Source: Apophysomyces variabilis
Taxonomy: Eukaryota; Mucoromycota; Mucoromycetes; Mucorales; Mucoraceae
Direction of reading: 5' to 3'
Assembly: GCA_002749535.1 (NCBI GenBank)
Contig: MZZL01000114.1
Span: 1-46,220 of the forward strand
DNA: 46,220 nt
Shown here piece after piece: positions 33,640 through 44,190 of this stretch; position 1 is the first letter of the stretch; each line of letters opens with the position of its first letter. The translations under genes and the position numbers were made by a program. Under the pieces are notes generated by a model. The model had not been told where the DNA came from and ran no database searches. It saw only the letters and a program-made list of their open reading frames with translations.

Positions 33640-33990
33640 AGGGTAAAACAATAGAGATCCTCAGTACTTAGTAAGAAAATTAGGAGCCAAAGCTTCCTTC
33701 TCAAATACGAAAAACTAGAAAGGAATATAAATATGAGATCAGGTGTAATGGTAAAAGTTTGAAATTTATTAATGAAAAAAGTATACAGGAAATAGGAAAT
33801 GACAGCGGCATGCACAGCATCGTACGCCTCGCATATTCTGTGCCTCATACGAAGTACACTGCCATTAGTGGGTGAAAGAGATCTTAAAATACCACCGATT
33901 TACCAAATCCGTTCACTGGATGCTGTCGAGCTTACATAAAAGATGGTCATAGTACGCAAACGTTATATCAAAACATACGCTCCTTTTCGC
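33640..33990. other. Spacer of copy 2, rearranged
   Basis: Only the last part (GGATGCTGTCGAGCTTACAT) still matches the promoter of the peptide genes. Most of the roughly 800-base conserved spacer of copies 1 and 3 is deleted here. Confidence 0.5.
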
Positions 33991-33999
33991 TACCAAGCT

Positions 34000-34140
34000 T
34001 TGGTTTTCCTCAGTCCTACCTTCTTCTCGTCGTAGTGCTTGCGATCTGATGACTTTGAAGCAGCTGTACTGCCCTCCCGTCTAAGAAGTATCCATTGCCG
34101 TTCTGACCCATCCCGCAGGGAGCAATCCTTGGGTGCATGA
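34000..34140 (+). pseudogene. Secreted peptide precursor, decayed copy 2
   Basis: Aligns with the peptide genes at 25541 and 42868, but the start codon is TTG (34000-34002), the signal-peptide frame is interrupted by TAG in the third codon block, and the C-terminal core survives only as AATCCTTGGG. The TATA box upstream has mutated to TACATAA. The 3' flank remains similar to the other copies up to about 34350. Confidence 0.7.
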
Positions 34141-34142
34141 CC

Positions 34143-34883
34143 AACCTGTCCCGCGACTCCATCAAAACCAGGGTTTAGTATCTCGACTTGTAAATTCTAT
34201 GCTGCATACGTAACTATGCGTTGGAATCTAATTAAAAGAATATCTAGCGATTCAATTTTTCAATTAAAGAGTAAACTATGTCTTTTGTCTTAAATAGTTG
34301 GATATGGTGCCGCTGTTTGGCCACCTAGAAGTAGCAAACATATACACCGCATTCATTGCGCAATGAGAACAGGCTACTAAACAGAAGGAATGTTAATTGT
34401 TGAAGCCTCATCAGGTGGGATAGCCAAAGACCAGGGTATACCATTTCCGACAGCTTCTGGTTTCTACACATGCCCATTGGGGTATTAAAAGTGAGATGGA
34501 GCGGGTGTAAGAACGTTAGGTTCCATACATTTACTTAAATGAGAGCACTTGGCGTGCAGATAGTAGTCGCCACTTCCACTAACCTATGGCAAAAAAAAGG
34601 AAGTGAACGCACATTTCTCAGCTGTTGGCATGCTTATTAATAAGTAAATATCTAAATGTAATACCGAGTCCCATTAAAAGCATGCGGTTTGGCATAGGAT
34701 CTTCTCGAAGAACAAAATAAAGTAGAAAGGGATCTGCGAGATGAATATATTTGAATCAAATCATGCCAAGATGCTGAAAAAAATTGGCAATATGATTCTG
34801 TAGAGGCATCTTGTCACGTACTTGCAATGCCTTGTCATAAATGTACAAATATCACTGACAGACGTAGATGGTATGGTTGTTAT
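34143..34883. other. 3' flank of copy 2, then intergenic
   Basis: Nothing coding is recognised. Confidence 0.4.
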
Positions 34884-35070
34884 TAGGGCTTGAAATAGGT
34901 GGGCTTTAACCGGGAAGATCATAACCGGGCTGGGTCATGTTGTTGACCTACGACTCACAAGGTTGGCCACGCCCGTTAGGCTATACTTTTGGCCCGAAAT
35001 CAGACAAGACCTACCCAATAAGACCCACCCGCCGTGTACCTCGTTGGACGGTCCAGAAATCCAAGCCCTA
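34884..35070. mobile_element. hAT-like MITE (187 bp)
   Basis: TAGGGCTTG at 34884-34892 and its exact reverse complement CAAGCCCTA at 35062-35070 bound a locally GC-rich segment without coding capacity. The eight bases outside each end are GTTGTTAT and GTTATTAC, six of eight alike, which fits a decayed 8-base target duplication of the hAT superfamily. TAGGG-type termini are also usual for hAT. Confidence 0.6.
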
Positions 35071-36147
35071 GTTATTACAAGGAATGCTTTACCATAGCAA
35101 TGTAAATGACACGCTGGTACAAGATACTTTATATCATCCAATGCAGAAGGAAATACTGAGAAACAAAAAGAAAGAAAGAAGATTAACGGCTATACGATCT
35201 CAGTAGTACTAGCTTTTTCTGTCGCTGCTACAATCCAGCAGCTCTATACAACTCAAATCCGCCATTAATGGCACTTCAGCACCTTTGCTTGCTCATCTAA
35301 GCGATGTTCTCCAATAATTTTGCCAGTTGTATAAAGATTTGACCTAGCTGTTTCTCTGAGTGTACTGATCAAGGCAAAACTCATGTTATATTACATGACC
35401 TTGTTTTCCCCTGATAGCCAGTCCCGTTGTCATTGATGCTCAGCAAGACAAAAAATTAGCTAACACCTCGTTCCCTTCGGTAAGAAAAAACTTATTCTTG
35501 CACATCGAATTATACCCTGAATTGATGTCAGAAGAACCGGTACGTTCGGCGATTCAGGAAGCGTTCCAAGCTCAAACGAACAAGTTTCAATCCTATGCAC
35601 AAATCGACAATACCGGCGTCTTTTTTCTGTCATGAATGTGTCTGCCCAATGCGCTGACCGACTAGACAGGTTTGAGAACTTAATGCCCATTTTTTCCGGC
35701 AAATTTTCATCATCTTGCGGTTCCATTACCAGTCGACTAAGCCTAATACATTTACTCCAATCAATGGATTCATTCAAGATCTGCTTCTTACTTTTCCCTC
35801 TTTTATTTTTCGGACATTAATAAAAATAATATCTTGATCCACTATAGTAGCAATCCAATAGATCACTTTTCAAATTAGGATCTAGTCTGACAAAGTTACC
35901 ACCGAGGTCTTAATCAAGCAGATTGGGGCCACGTTTAGATAGAGAAAAGAGGGAGATATATGATAAATGAGCAAAAGATCATCCTGGTCGAATGCCTTTA
36001 CGAGTCACTAGTTTTGACACTTCCATATAATTGGTATTGCATAATAAAGCTAGGTATATTAGACCAAATGGTTCCAGCTAAACCCTCTTTTCTCGTTAAG
36101 TTAGTAATTATACAAAAATTGTTTGCAGCTATCCGTGCAAATCACAG
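35071..36147. other. Intergenic with one unrecognised minus-strand frame
   Basis: 35460-35777 (minus) is an open 105-codon frame starting MNESIDWSKCIRLSRLV. Its composition is protein-like, but no motif is recognised and no partner copy exists in the window. It is left as a possible hypothetical gene. Confidence 0.25.
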
Positions 36148-36338
36148 TTTTAATGGTTTTAAGGCAAAGAAAGGAATCAAGCCTACTTTGACAACTACCA
36201 TTTTCCCCAAACTTGATACAGTAACGCGCTGTCTACACCACCCTTTTTCCCATGTTCGGGCGTTTCCCTGTTTAGGTCCGTTTCACATTCATGCACACAG
36301 ACCACTTGCCAACATTTGATTCTCCGCTTTATGCCCGA
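36148..36338 (+). repeat. Dispersed repeat, copy B (partner 12721-12900)
   Basis: Carries GGCAAAGAAAGGAATCAAGC and CACACAGACCACTTGCCAAC in the same order as the minus strand of 12721-12900. The sequence between them is diverged. Confidence 0.45.
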
Positions 36339-37440
36339 CACCTTCCGTTTGAACTGAATGACTAACCATTTTCCATTCCTGTATAGTGCTCTATCCCATA
36401 TAAGATTGTGGCATCATAAATTAGGTGATGTCGAATTTGACTATCGGTATTTAAAATACTACCATTTACCAAGCCCTAATTCCTATGACGAAACTTGTAT
36501 TCGTATGTACATTTACTCATGTACTTTTACAAAGAACAGAAGTAACCATACGTCAACGTTTTTGCCTTGGTCACACGCTTGCTATCATTCACTTAAGCTA
36601 GACAAACTCTTTTTTTGCTCCAGGATTTCGAGCCGCTCTTCAATCACATTGACATCGCAAGTTTCTTACCATGTCGCATTGACCTTATGAAAAAAAAAAC
36701 CTCAACATCATGTGCGCTTTTATTCCATACGCTATTTCTTTTGACCGTCTCAGATTTTTCATGATCACTTAATGCAATATCTACCCTTGCCTGCTTTTTA
36801 CCCGATGTGAACATCAAAGTCTTCTCGTTCCATCTGGGCTAAGCATGTGCCAGAGTGGGGGCAGATGATATGTGCAAGCTGACATAGTATTTTCCTACCT
36901 TCCACTCAAGTCGCCCTGTATTCATTTCCTTCAACGCTTATTTTTCACATGTTGGTTTTTCTGATTATGAATTTTGCGATGGTCAACGTAATTTGACTTG
37001 AGAAAACGAGAATTAGAAGATAGAGAAGATTCCATGCAAACTATATGTCGCCCACTCGGTATCCAGTCCCACCATGTCTGAAACATTCTTTTGTTCAAAG
37101 CATCTGCAGTCCATTTGTTGCTGCACACCTAAATCAGAACATGATATCCTTTTCTTATTATTGTACTGTAGAGAATATGATCGTCTGAACCTGGTGGAAA
37201 CAAAATTGTGGTGCCTGTAGAAAAAGAACCTGTGCGCTTATAATGAAACAGAACGAAAGAGATATCGATTCTTGTCTGAAGTAGCAATCATTGATTGCAT
37301 AAAATCAGTGTGCAAACCGATTATTCTCGAAGCAAAGCAAGAATGTCTTACTTTACGCCTGTTATTCATAGTGACATACCTATTATTTATGGTGATGGTC
37401 TGCTTCTGCATTATTGTTGACAACTTTCAGTCAGACTAGG
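36339..37440. other. Intergenic, no gene supported
   Basis: AT-rich, with small chance frames on both strands (36358-36690 plus, 36931-37128 minus). No motif is seen. Confidence 0.4.
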
Positions 37441-37657
37441 AGAAACATAACTACCTATGCATGAATACACCGTCACCTGGAGAGATCCTTCAAAACGATC
37501 TCGATTCAACTGAGCTGTTCCAGAACCTAAAGCTCTAAGGCGCAAGCTACCGAAGCATTGTCATACGGGAATGATTTGGAACTTTTCCTTTGGAGTCAAT
37601 CAGAGGTCCAATTATATTGGTTAGGATCTAGCGTTGGTAGCAAGGGACTTTGATGGA

Positions 37658-37664
37658 TATAAAA
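37658..37664 (+). promoter_or_regulatory. TATA box of metalloprotease copy B
   Basis: TATAAAA, 88 bases before the ATG at 37746. Copy A has the same element 87 bases before its ATG. Confidence 0.55.
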
Positions 37665-37745
37665 AATGTTGGCTTTCTTAACACCACAGCCGAAAACAGT
37701 CCGAGGCATCAATTCTTCAAAGTACAGATGAAATTGCACTCTCAA

Positions 37746-38459
37746 ATGACTGAGGACATGAAGGAGAACCTACCTGAACCCGATCCTGATATTCATGTTT
37801 TTCGCACGGGTCTGTGCGTGAGTGGGGCGCGTCCCCGTCAGCGTTCGCCAGAGGAGCTCGCCATTGACTCCCGAGATGGGTTTATCCCGCTTTGGGCGAA
37901 GGATGTCGTTCTGCGCTATCGTTTTGACGACCGCACACTCCGCTGGTCGGGAAAGACCAGAGAGGAGATCCTCACATTGTTCGAGAAGGCGGTCGAGAAG
38001 TGGGGCGACGCATGCCCAGTCAAGTTCGTTGAGAACACTCGTGCATGGGATTTCGAGATCATAGTACGGGAACATGAGGTTTGCTACCAAAACGGTTGCA
38101 CCCTAGCCAGTGCCTTTTTTCCTGGTGGCGGCCAACAAAAGCTTACTATTTATCCCACCCTGTTCGATCAGGTTGAGTTTGAACAAGTGGAAACACTAGT
38201 CCACGAACTTGGTCATGTCTTTGGTTTGCGTCACTGGTTCGCGAAAGAGCTGGAACAAGATTGGAAGTCGGAACTGTTCGGTACCCAAGACCCATTCACA
38301 ATCATGAACTACGGGAAGGATAGCACCCTTAGCAAAGCCGACAAAGATGACCTCAAACGTCTATACAGTCAGGCATGGAGTGGTGAGCTCAGCAACATCA
38401 ATGGCACGCCCATTAAGTTGCTTCATCCTTTCAGTGCTAATCTGCAGTCAGTGCACTGA
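37746..38459 (+). CDS. Matrixin-type zinc metalloprotease, copy B (237 aa)
   Basis: Catalytic zinc site HELGHVFGLRH at residues 153-163 (His153, Glu154, His157, His163) and a Met-turn at TIMNYG (Met187) define a metzincin endopeptidase. The start at 37746 (MTEDMKENLPEPDP) is chosen because it aligns with the start of copy A and lies downstream of the conserved TATA box. The longer frame opening near 37650 would overlap that TATA. There is no signal peptide and no propeptide cysteine switch of the PRCGVPD type. Copy A and this gene are divergently oriented paralogues, and both flanks are duplicated. Substrates are unknown. The position between units encoding secreted peptide precursors is suggestive but not proof of a role in their processing. 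Confidence 0.85.
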   Translation: MTEDMKENLPEPDPDIHVFRTGLCVSGARPRQRSPEELAIDSRDGFIPLWAKDVVLRYRFDDRTLRWSGKTREEILTLFEKAVEKWGDACPVKFVENTRAWDFEIIVREHEVCYQNGCTLASAFFPGGGQQKLTIYPTLFDQVEFEQVETLVHELGHVFGLRHWFAKELEQDWKSELFGTQDPFTIMNYGKDSTLSKADKDDLKRLYSQAWSGELSNINGTPIKLLHPFSANLQSVH

Positions 38460-39986
38460 GATTGGTTTGTCTGCCGGCAATCTTGTATATTGATATCTGT
38501 TTCTCACCAACGGGGTTCGAGCTACAAAGCTGTTAATAAAGTAGTTTAGCGGTGCAATATAAGTATAAGCAAAGAAGAATTATTAGGTTCAAGTCTAGCA
38601 GCAAAGATACATGTTGAGAGATTTATTTTCACTTGACTAGGCTGTAGACCATTTCATTCGAGCCAGTTCAGTAACCTAAGACAATATCGCTATATGGTGA
38701 TTCATACTTGTCCGGATTATACTTTGCGGTCTCCATAGACTGAGGCTTAAAATAGCACAGGCTCCCAGATAAAACAGCTACACAGAGCTTAACGTGGAGA
38801 TTATCTTTTGCTGAATGTAGTAGTCGACAACGGACTAGGCTCGTGTTTATGCAAAATGACTTTATTTATACATTGACGTTTTTAAGTATCAAAAATGTCA
38901 GAATTATTACAACGTCTTATCGCGGAGGGTACAAATGTGTTGTCCTATTTGTAAAGCATTTGGATGTGGACAACACGAGAAATTCGAGAATATTATGATA
39001 CCTTTGATGAACGTCACATTTGGCCCCTCCGCTCCACCCATACAGACAACGTTACACAGTCACTTCCAGATCCAGAAAGGAAGATTTCAATCCTTTCTTT
39101 CTTTCTTTCTTTCTTTTCCACTAGTTATGGTCGACACAGCTTAAATCGATTTCGACTATTCTGCCAGTTGTCATTTTCCACAAATTGGTTTTATAATCAC
39201 ATATCTAGTGTAAAAAAGCATGCAGCAAATTTTAATGCACGTTATGATGTATATAGCATGGAAATCAAGTACGCAACAATTGCAACTGAATGTGGCTGAC
39301 CGGGCTTAAGGAACGACCTAGCTATAATTAGTCAATTCAAAAGAGCAAGTGAAAGTTGCAGTTGGAGGTTCAAAACATACTACATCTTGCAGCAGGGCGG
39401 AGTGATTCATTGGATAGAGTTGCGAAGAAAACCATGCCAAGAAATACAATGTTTCAATAAATGAATCGTTTAAGCCAAGCGCCCACAGCAATGTCGCTTT
39501 TTGCTTCTTTTGATGTCGGCTCTTTCTTACACACCGAAGCAGAATACATTGCAAACGAATTGTTCGCTTGCTGGACTCTTTATGAGATGTGTATTAATTT
39601 GTTCTTGCATTATAGGACACATAGGAAGGAATATCACTGTCAGTACTGGACATAATGGAGGAAACACCAAATATGTCTTTGTTTGCACTATGTTGAGCAA
39701 TCTAACCTATGCCAACTCGATCTTTGATATCTGTGCTATCAAAGCTGAAGCTAATATCATCTATGGCCAGATCGCTAAGCTTGAAGGAAAACCAAGGCTT
39801 TTCTGACTCACCCTTCATTAGTTTGGAGTGCGTTTTGGCAGCTTGATGAAGAGGCACAATTGTCATTTTTTGGAGTATAAAACAGTGTCACACTCTTTTT
39901 CTTTTGACAGAACCACAGGAATAGAGTCGGATGATGTCTTAGGTTCGTGAATGGCTTCTTGAAACAATATCAAAACGCACCACTTC
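38460..39986. other. Intergenic with two low-confidence gene relics
   Basis: At 38895 an ATG opens MSELLQRLIAEGTNVLSYL, stopping at TAA. After a frame change the plus strand reads DNTREIREYYDTFDERHIWP to about 39090, protein-like but unrecognised. At 39600-39806 the plus strand reads VFVCTMLSNLTYANSIFDIC then AIKAEANIIYG, loosely like a Kazal inhibitor domain lacking one cysteine. A CTTT microsatellite lies at 39093-39117. Confidence 0.25.
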
Positions 39987-40266
39987 ATGAAGTTCAGAAT
40001 GTCGACCCTGCCTCTTTTTGTCCTCTTCTCTATCCTTTTTGCTTGCACCTTAGAAGAACTTTTGGTTTCAGCGCATTACAAAACCCGTTAAACCTTTCAT
40101 TGACTGTGACCAAACATACTCTGTTTGCGCGCAAGTGCCAGGAGCAGAGTATCGACAATCGGACTGGCTTCAGCATTAGACAAGCAAGCTTTGACTTCGG
40201 TTCACAATGCTCGGTGTTCATAAGTAAATACAACGCTTAAGAGTCTGGCATTGTTCCCAATTGTTA
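39987..40266 (+). pseudogene. Small secreted 6-Cys protein, decayed copy 3
   Basis: MKFRMSTLPLFVLFSILFAC preserves the signal peptide of the gene at 32232, but the frame is lost soon after (LLVSAHYKTR, then stop). Further on, matching nucleotides continue to the position of the original stop (CCCAATTGTTAA). It stands at the same place relative to the thioredoxin-like gene as the intact copy does in copy 2. A TATA box (GTATAAAAC) lies about 110 bases upstream. Confidence 0.75.
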
Positions 40267-40267
40267 A

Positions 40268-40958
40268 TAAAAAAAGAAAATGAAGTTATTAACCCACCCT
40301 ATTTGATGCAGAACATTGCCCCTCCGTCTGACTGCTAAATATGTTTAATTGTTAAATATGAAGGGCCAAACGCTGAATAAAAATATTGCTGGCAAAGTTA
40401 CACATAAGCAAACAAACGAAAGAATGAAGATCTGCACTAAACTAGGAAAAGGAGATCCAAACTAGCAGAAGATATTTTACAGGGTACAATGCCCGTTATT
40501 TGAAACTCCACTGAAGTGTCACAGACCAATTTCACATGGAAGTCCACAGACCATATTGATACGGGTATATTCTGGCACGCATTGAGCTGAGTTGAAATAA
40601 TCAAACCCCGTACGTGAAAATCAAGGACAAAGCAATAACAATGCGTCCCTAGGACTCTCCATGCTTTACCAGCTGATTTACTAGAAACAAGCAGGACGCA
40701 GCGCATACAAACATAATTGTGCCACTTCCATAGGAAGGAAGGACTACTGAGTCGGAAGATATTTTGTTGCAGGAGGGAGTAGATAGTGTAGAGTGTTTGC
40801 TCCCGTTGCTATACGGAAAACACTGGGCAAACAATGTTATTTTGCTCTTTGACGCTTATTAACGCTTGGGGATAATAATTTATTGAGTTTTCAAAAACAT
40901 CGGGTGTAAGGAGCACCATAAAAGTGTATTCATTGACCGTCCATTGACAGGGAGCACT
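40268..40958. repeat. Conserved spacer of the repeat unit, copy 3
   Basis: Nearly identical in parts to 32514-33278, related to 22346-23140. Separates the 6-Cys gene from the thioredoxin-like gene that reads towards it. No coding sequence is conserved in all three copies. Confidence 0.7.
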
Positions 40959-41826
40959 CTACGCTTCCTTGGGATACAAGGCTTCCAAGGCCATATTTAA
41001 ATATTCGTCAAGTTGACTACTGCTGCCAGCAAATTTGACTTCATTGTCAACGACCAACACAACACAGGGAATTGGTCGGTACTCGGTTTTACGGTAGATG
41101 TCTAGTTTTAAGAAGTCAAAAGAAGATAAACAAGAAAAAACGGGGTAGCTTACTGTCTCTGGCATAGTTGTTATTGTCAACGTAAGATGAATAACGAAAT
41201 GTTTCTTTTTTTTCCTCGAGGAACTTCTTGACTCCCTCCAAATCTCGCACTCCAGTATGACCGAAGATACTTTCGTTATTCACACCAATGACTGCGACAC
41301 GCCCTGCGTGTTTCTCTGAAAGTTCCGAAAGTTCAGGAGCAAATTGGACACATGGCTTGCACCTACCATGAAAAACTCCCCGGTTAACATACTTTTCTAT
41401 CTCAAAGGAATACACGTGCAAGAGGATTCTTTACCAACTAGCCCAGAAATCAAGGACGGCAATACGCTCTTTGCCCTCATATTTGGTACCACCCACATGA
41501 TGAATTGCTTTAAGGACAGGCAAGATATCAAGTTTCTCTCCGATATAGGGACTCTTCCAGTCCTTTCTTTTGTATGCTGGAGGTTCAGCCTTAAGCTCGT
41601 CACGGATTTGATCGAATGATTTTTTGCCGTAACAGGACGATAAACGTTCAAGTGGATTTTCATATCCAATTTCCCTGGAGTTCGCCTTGAAAATTTCGAC
41701 GGCTTCCCAGAATGACTCTTCTTCCCATTGGTCTCCATATTTTTCTTTGAATGGTTTGATGATTGTATCAACCCATATTTTATGAAACTGCTGTTCTTTA
41801 GAGAGTGTGACGGATCCGGTGGACAT
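40959..41826 (-). CDS. Thioredoxin-fold (TlpA/thioredoxin-like) protein, 247 aa, three exons
   Basis: Exons 41435-41826, 41154-41362 and 40959-41101; introns 41363-41434 and 41102-41153, both GT-AG. They sum to 744 bases, one open frame. Residues 1-115 form a charged, probably helical domain (EKYGDQWEEESFWEAVEIF). The thioredoxin fold follows: VLDFWASW then the active site C132-K-P-C135, and later YRPIPCVVLVVDNEVKFAGS with the expected cis-Pro. The CxxC is split by the first intron right before Cys132. There is no signal peptide, so it is probably cytosolic or organellar. Family members reduce or sense disulfides or peroxides. It is the only intact one of three copies, each upstream of a secreted Cys peptide gene. 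Confidence 0.85.
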
Positions 41827-42079
41827 ATGGTTTTGGTTGATGGAGGGTGTCTAAAGTGGAGAGTGATTTATTTGAAGAAAAAGAAGAAGAAGTGTAAAAA
41901 ATAAGATATTCTCGTTTGGTAGATCTATGTAAAATCAAAACCTTTCTACTGGTCCCTTATCTTGTAGGAAGACATATCTGCAATTGACCCCCAGCCATTT
42001 AATCTCTCCGCAACCTTAATTGGTGTTTGTCTGTCTATCTGTCATGTATGAGGCACCCTATTCGTAGTGTATGTGGTGC

Positions 42080-42867
42080 CAGCAGGACATCTAAGAACAA
42101 TGACTTCGCATATTAGACACGTTACCTAACCGCTGGGTAAATATTTCCCCGTTCGAAGATTGGACAAATAAACAATGGATGGCTTTTAACATCTTCTCTC
42201 CTGCGACGCCAAAAGATGAACACGTTCCAAAACAAACATCGATCTAATTTTGTTTGTAAATCCTTTTTAACAAATGTGGTAATATCTTAACCTTGTCCTT
42301 GAGTTGGGGTGCGCGGAATAAAGCGATCTTTGTGTAATGTATGATGCATGTGGTCTGGAAGATCGGGAGCTGCCCTTGTACTCTTGTGTTCCTATTCTCT
42401 AGGCTTCTTGATTATCTTGTCAAACATCTCTGCCATGTTCTGGTCAAAGATGTATTATTGTCGAAGGCCAAATATGTCTTTTCTATTCCGCATCCCTTAT
42501 CACTCCCGCCTTCCTAATCAAATATTTGGATCGGCGGTGTTTATTGGTTAGTCCTCCTTACGCTTTTGCAAAAATTTACTCCTTGTGATAGAAATAAAGT
42601 TTGGTGCCCTATTTGCCTTTCGCTGTTTGCCTTGACCGTAAAGGAACCAATGATCAGTCGATGGGGTCCTGGACGTGCTGGTATATTCTGTACCTCAAAT
42701 TAAGGACGTTTCTCAAGTACCGCGCTCCGTCATGTATCAGAGAGAGCATCTCCAATATAGCAAAATATGACCCGGATCCATCCACCGGATCCTGTCGAAA
42801 TTATATAAAGGACAATCGTAATACGTAAAACTGTATACAGCAACCCACACCTTTTCGCTATCAAGCC
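42080..42867 (+). promoter_or_regulatory. Strongly conserved spacer and promoter of the peptide gene, copy 3
   Basis: Almost co-linear with 24720-25540. TATATAA at 42802-42808 lies 66 bases before the ATG, and the leader CACACCTTTTCGCTATCAAG is identical in both copies. The matching part starts about 700 bases upstream. No open frame is conserved across it. Confidence 0.6.
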
Positions 42868-43068
42868 ATGGTTTCGCTCAAGTCCTATCCTCTCCTCTTC
42901 CTCGTAGCTGCGACTTCTATGCTCGTAAGCAGCTCCACTGCCGTTCCGGTCCAAGAAGCCTCCACCGGCTTTCCAGTTCAGGAAATCTCTTCTACCCTTC
43001 CATTCCACGTTGAGAAGCGCTGCGATCCTTGGGAGGAACCCGATTGCAATCCTTGGGCGGAAGAGTAG
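42868..43068 (+). CDS. Secreted small peptide precursor (66 aa), copy 3, with KR processing site
   Basis: The first 26 residues are identical to copy 1, giving a signal peptide ending near SSSTA. The pro-region VPVQEASTGFPVQEISSTLP is a diverged repeat of PVQE-ST units. It ends in HVEKR, a Kex2-type dibasic site, directly followed by the final 15 residues CDPWEEPDCNPWAEE. Cleavage there would release an acidic peptide with two cysteines and two tryptophans in a doubled CxPW pattern. The architecture (signal peptide, pro-region, KR, short C-terminal peptide) is that of secreted fungal peptide precursors. No homologous named family is known to me. A non-peptide-hormone role is possible. Confidence 0.75.
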   Translation: MVSLKSYPLLFLVAATSMLVSSSTAVPVQEASTGFPVQEISSTLPFHVEKRCDPWEEPDCNPWAEE

Positions 43069-44190
43069 TCGTTTACACGACTCGATCGAGACCGGGATTT
43101 AGGATTTCCATTGGCAGATTCTCTCCTGGAAACATAGCTACGCATTGAAATCTACCTAAAGAGACATATCCAATTCTTTTCTTTAGTTAAACATTAAACG
43201 ATATTTTTGTCTGTCTCAAGTATTTTGATATGGTGCAGTTGTCTGGTCTTCTAGTGCAGCAAAAACCATATCCTGCATTTGCCACGTATGGAACATGAGC
43301 ATAACATTCTCAATCAAATGCCTAGATGACGAGCAAACGGATTTTGAAAAGGGATGAAAAGGTGTAGTTCGGTTCATGCTACGCTCTCACTTGATCTGAC
43401 AAGGGATCAAGAAAAACCGTTAACTTCCTGTGTTTCCAGGGTAGACACACTGCAGCATCAAGCTGAAAAAGGTTCGGTGTTAACACGAAGACTGAGTTAT
43501 CCTTTCTTTTTCTTCTTAAGCATGTGGAACATGTTAGGATTTCTTTTATCCAAAAAACTTGAGTGCAGAGTAGAGCTTGGCAGGCAGATGCTTACCTGTG
43601 TACCCAATGGTATGCAGTAAGGTCATTATGCAACCTTATATGTACCTGGACACCCCAACAGGATCGTATGCCTAGACGGACACTGTGAATACACGGTCAT
43701 TTGTCCTCGGAGATGACAAGCGTTATATTATACCAAATGGAAAGCAAATTTAAGTATATACTAGGGTTTTGGACCTTAAGATCACGGGTGAACCAATCAC
43801 AGGCAGCCCTACCATCTTGCCCAAAGGAAAGAACGAGGTCGTAGTCGGCGGTCGCCGCCTATGTCCAGGGAAACATCAGGACGGAGGAGGAGGACACCAC
43901 GGCACCCTCCTCCACCACTTCTCGTCAGTTGCTGGGACGGCTACTTCAAGGACAAGTGTTGGTTGTGGAGGGTGCGAACATGGAGGAGGTGTGAAAGATG
44001 GTTGCGGAGGAGAGACAGAAAGCATAGGAGTAGGAGCGTGGTGTCCGTGCTCTGCACGGGTAATTCTTAATTTATTTGCATTTGCATATCTCTTTTTTAA
44101 GGTCATTTGTTTGTTTGTTTTAGACATCATCATATGAATTTTGCATATGCAAATTAGGAAATAAAGACAAGGAGGGGCAATTGAAAAGAA
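43069..44190. other. 3' flank of copy 3, then a local GC-rich block
   Basis: Similarity to copy 1 continues to about 43330. At 43680-43745 the plus strand reads SFVLGDDKRYIIPNGKQI before a stop, and 43769-44060 is much richer in GC than its surroundings, with frames full of Gly, Cys and Arg. It may be the relic of a transferred or mobile sequence. No family is recognised. A perfect palindrome TTTGCATATGCAAA sits near 44138. Confidence 0.3.

Noticed and set aside
37650..37745. Longer N-terminus for metalloprotease copy B
   Set aside because: It would begin at or before the TATA box that copy A conserves, and copy A has no equivalent coding extension.
38505..38600. GGTTCGAG and GGTTCAAGTCT words like a tRNA B box
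   Set aside because: No A box at the right distance and no cloverleaf. The segment is the 3' flank of a duplicated protein gene.
39093..39117. CTTT repeat as a possible regulatory element
   Set aside because: An ordinary short microsatellite without other context.
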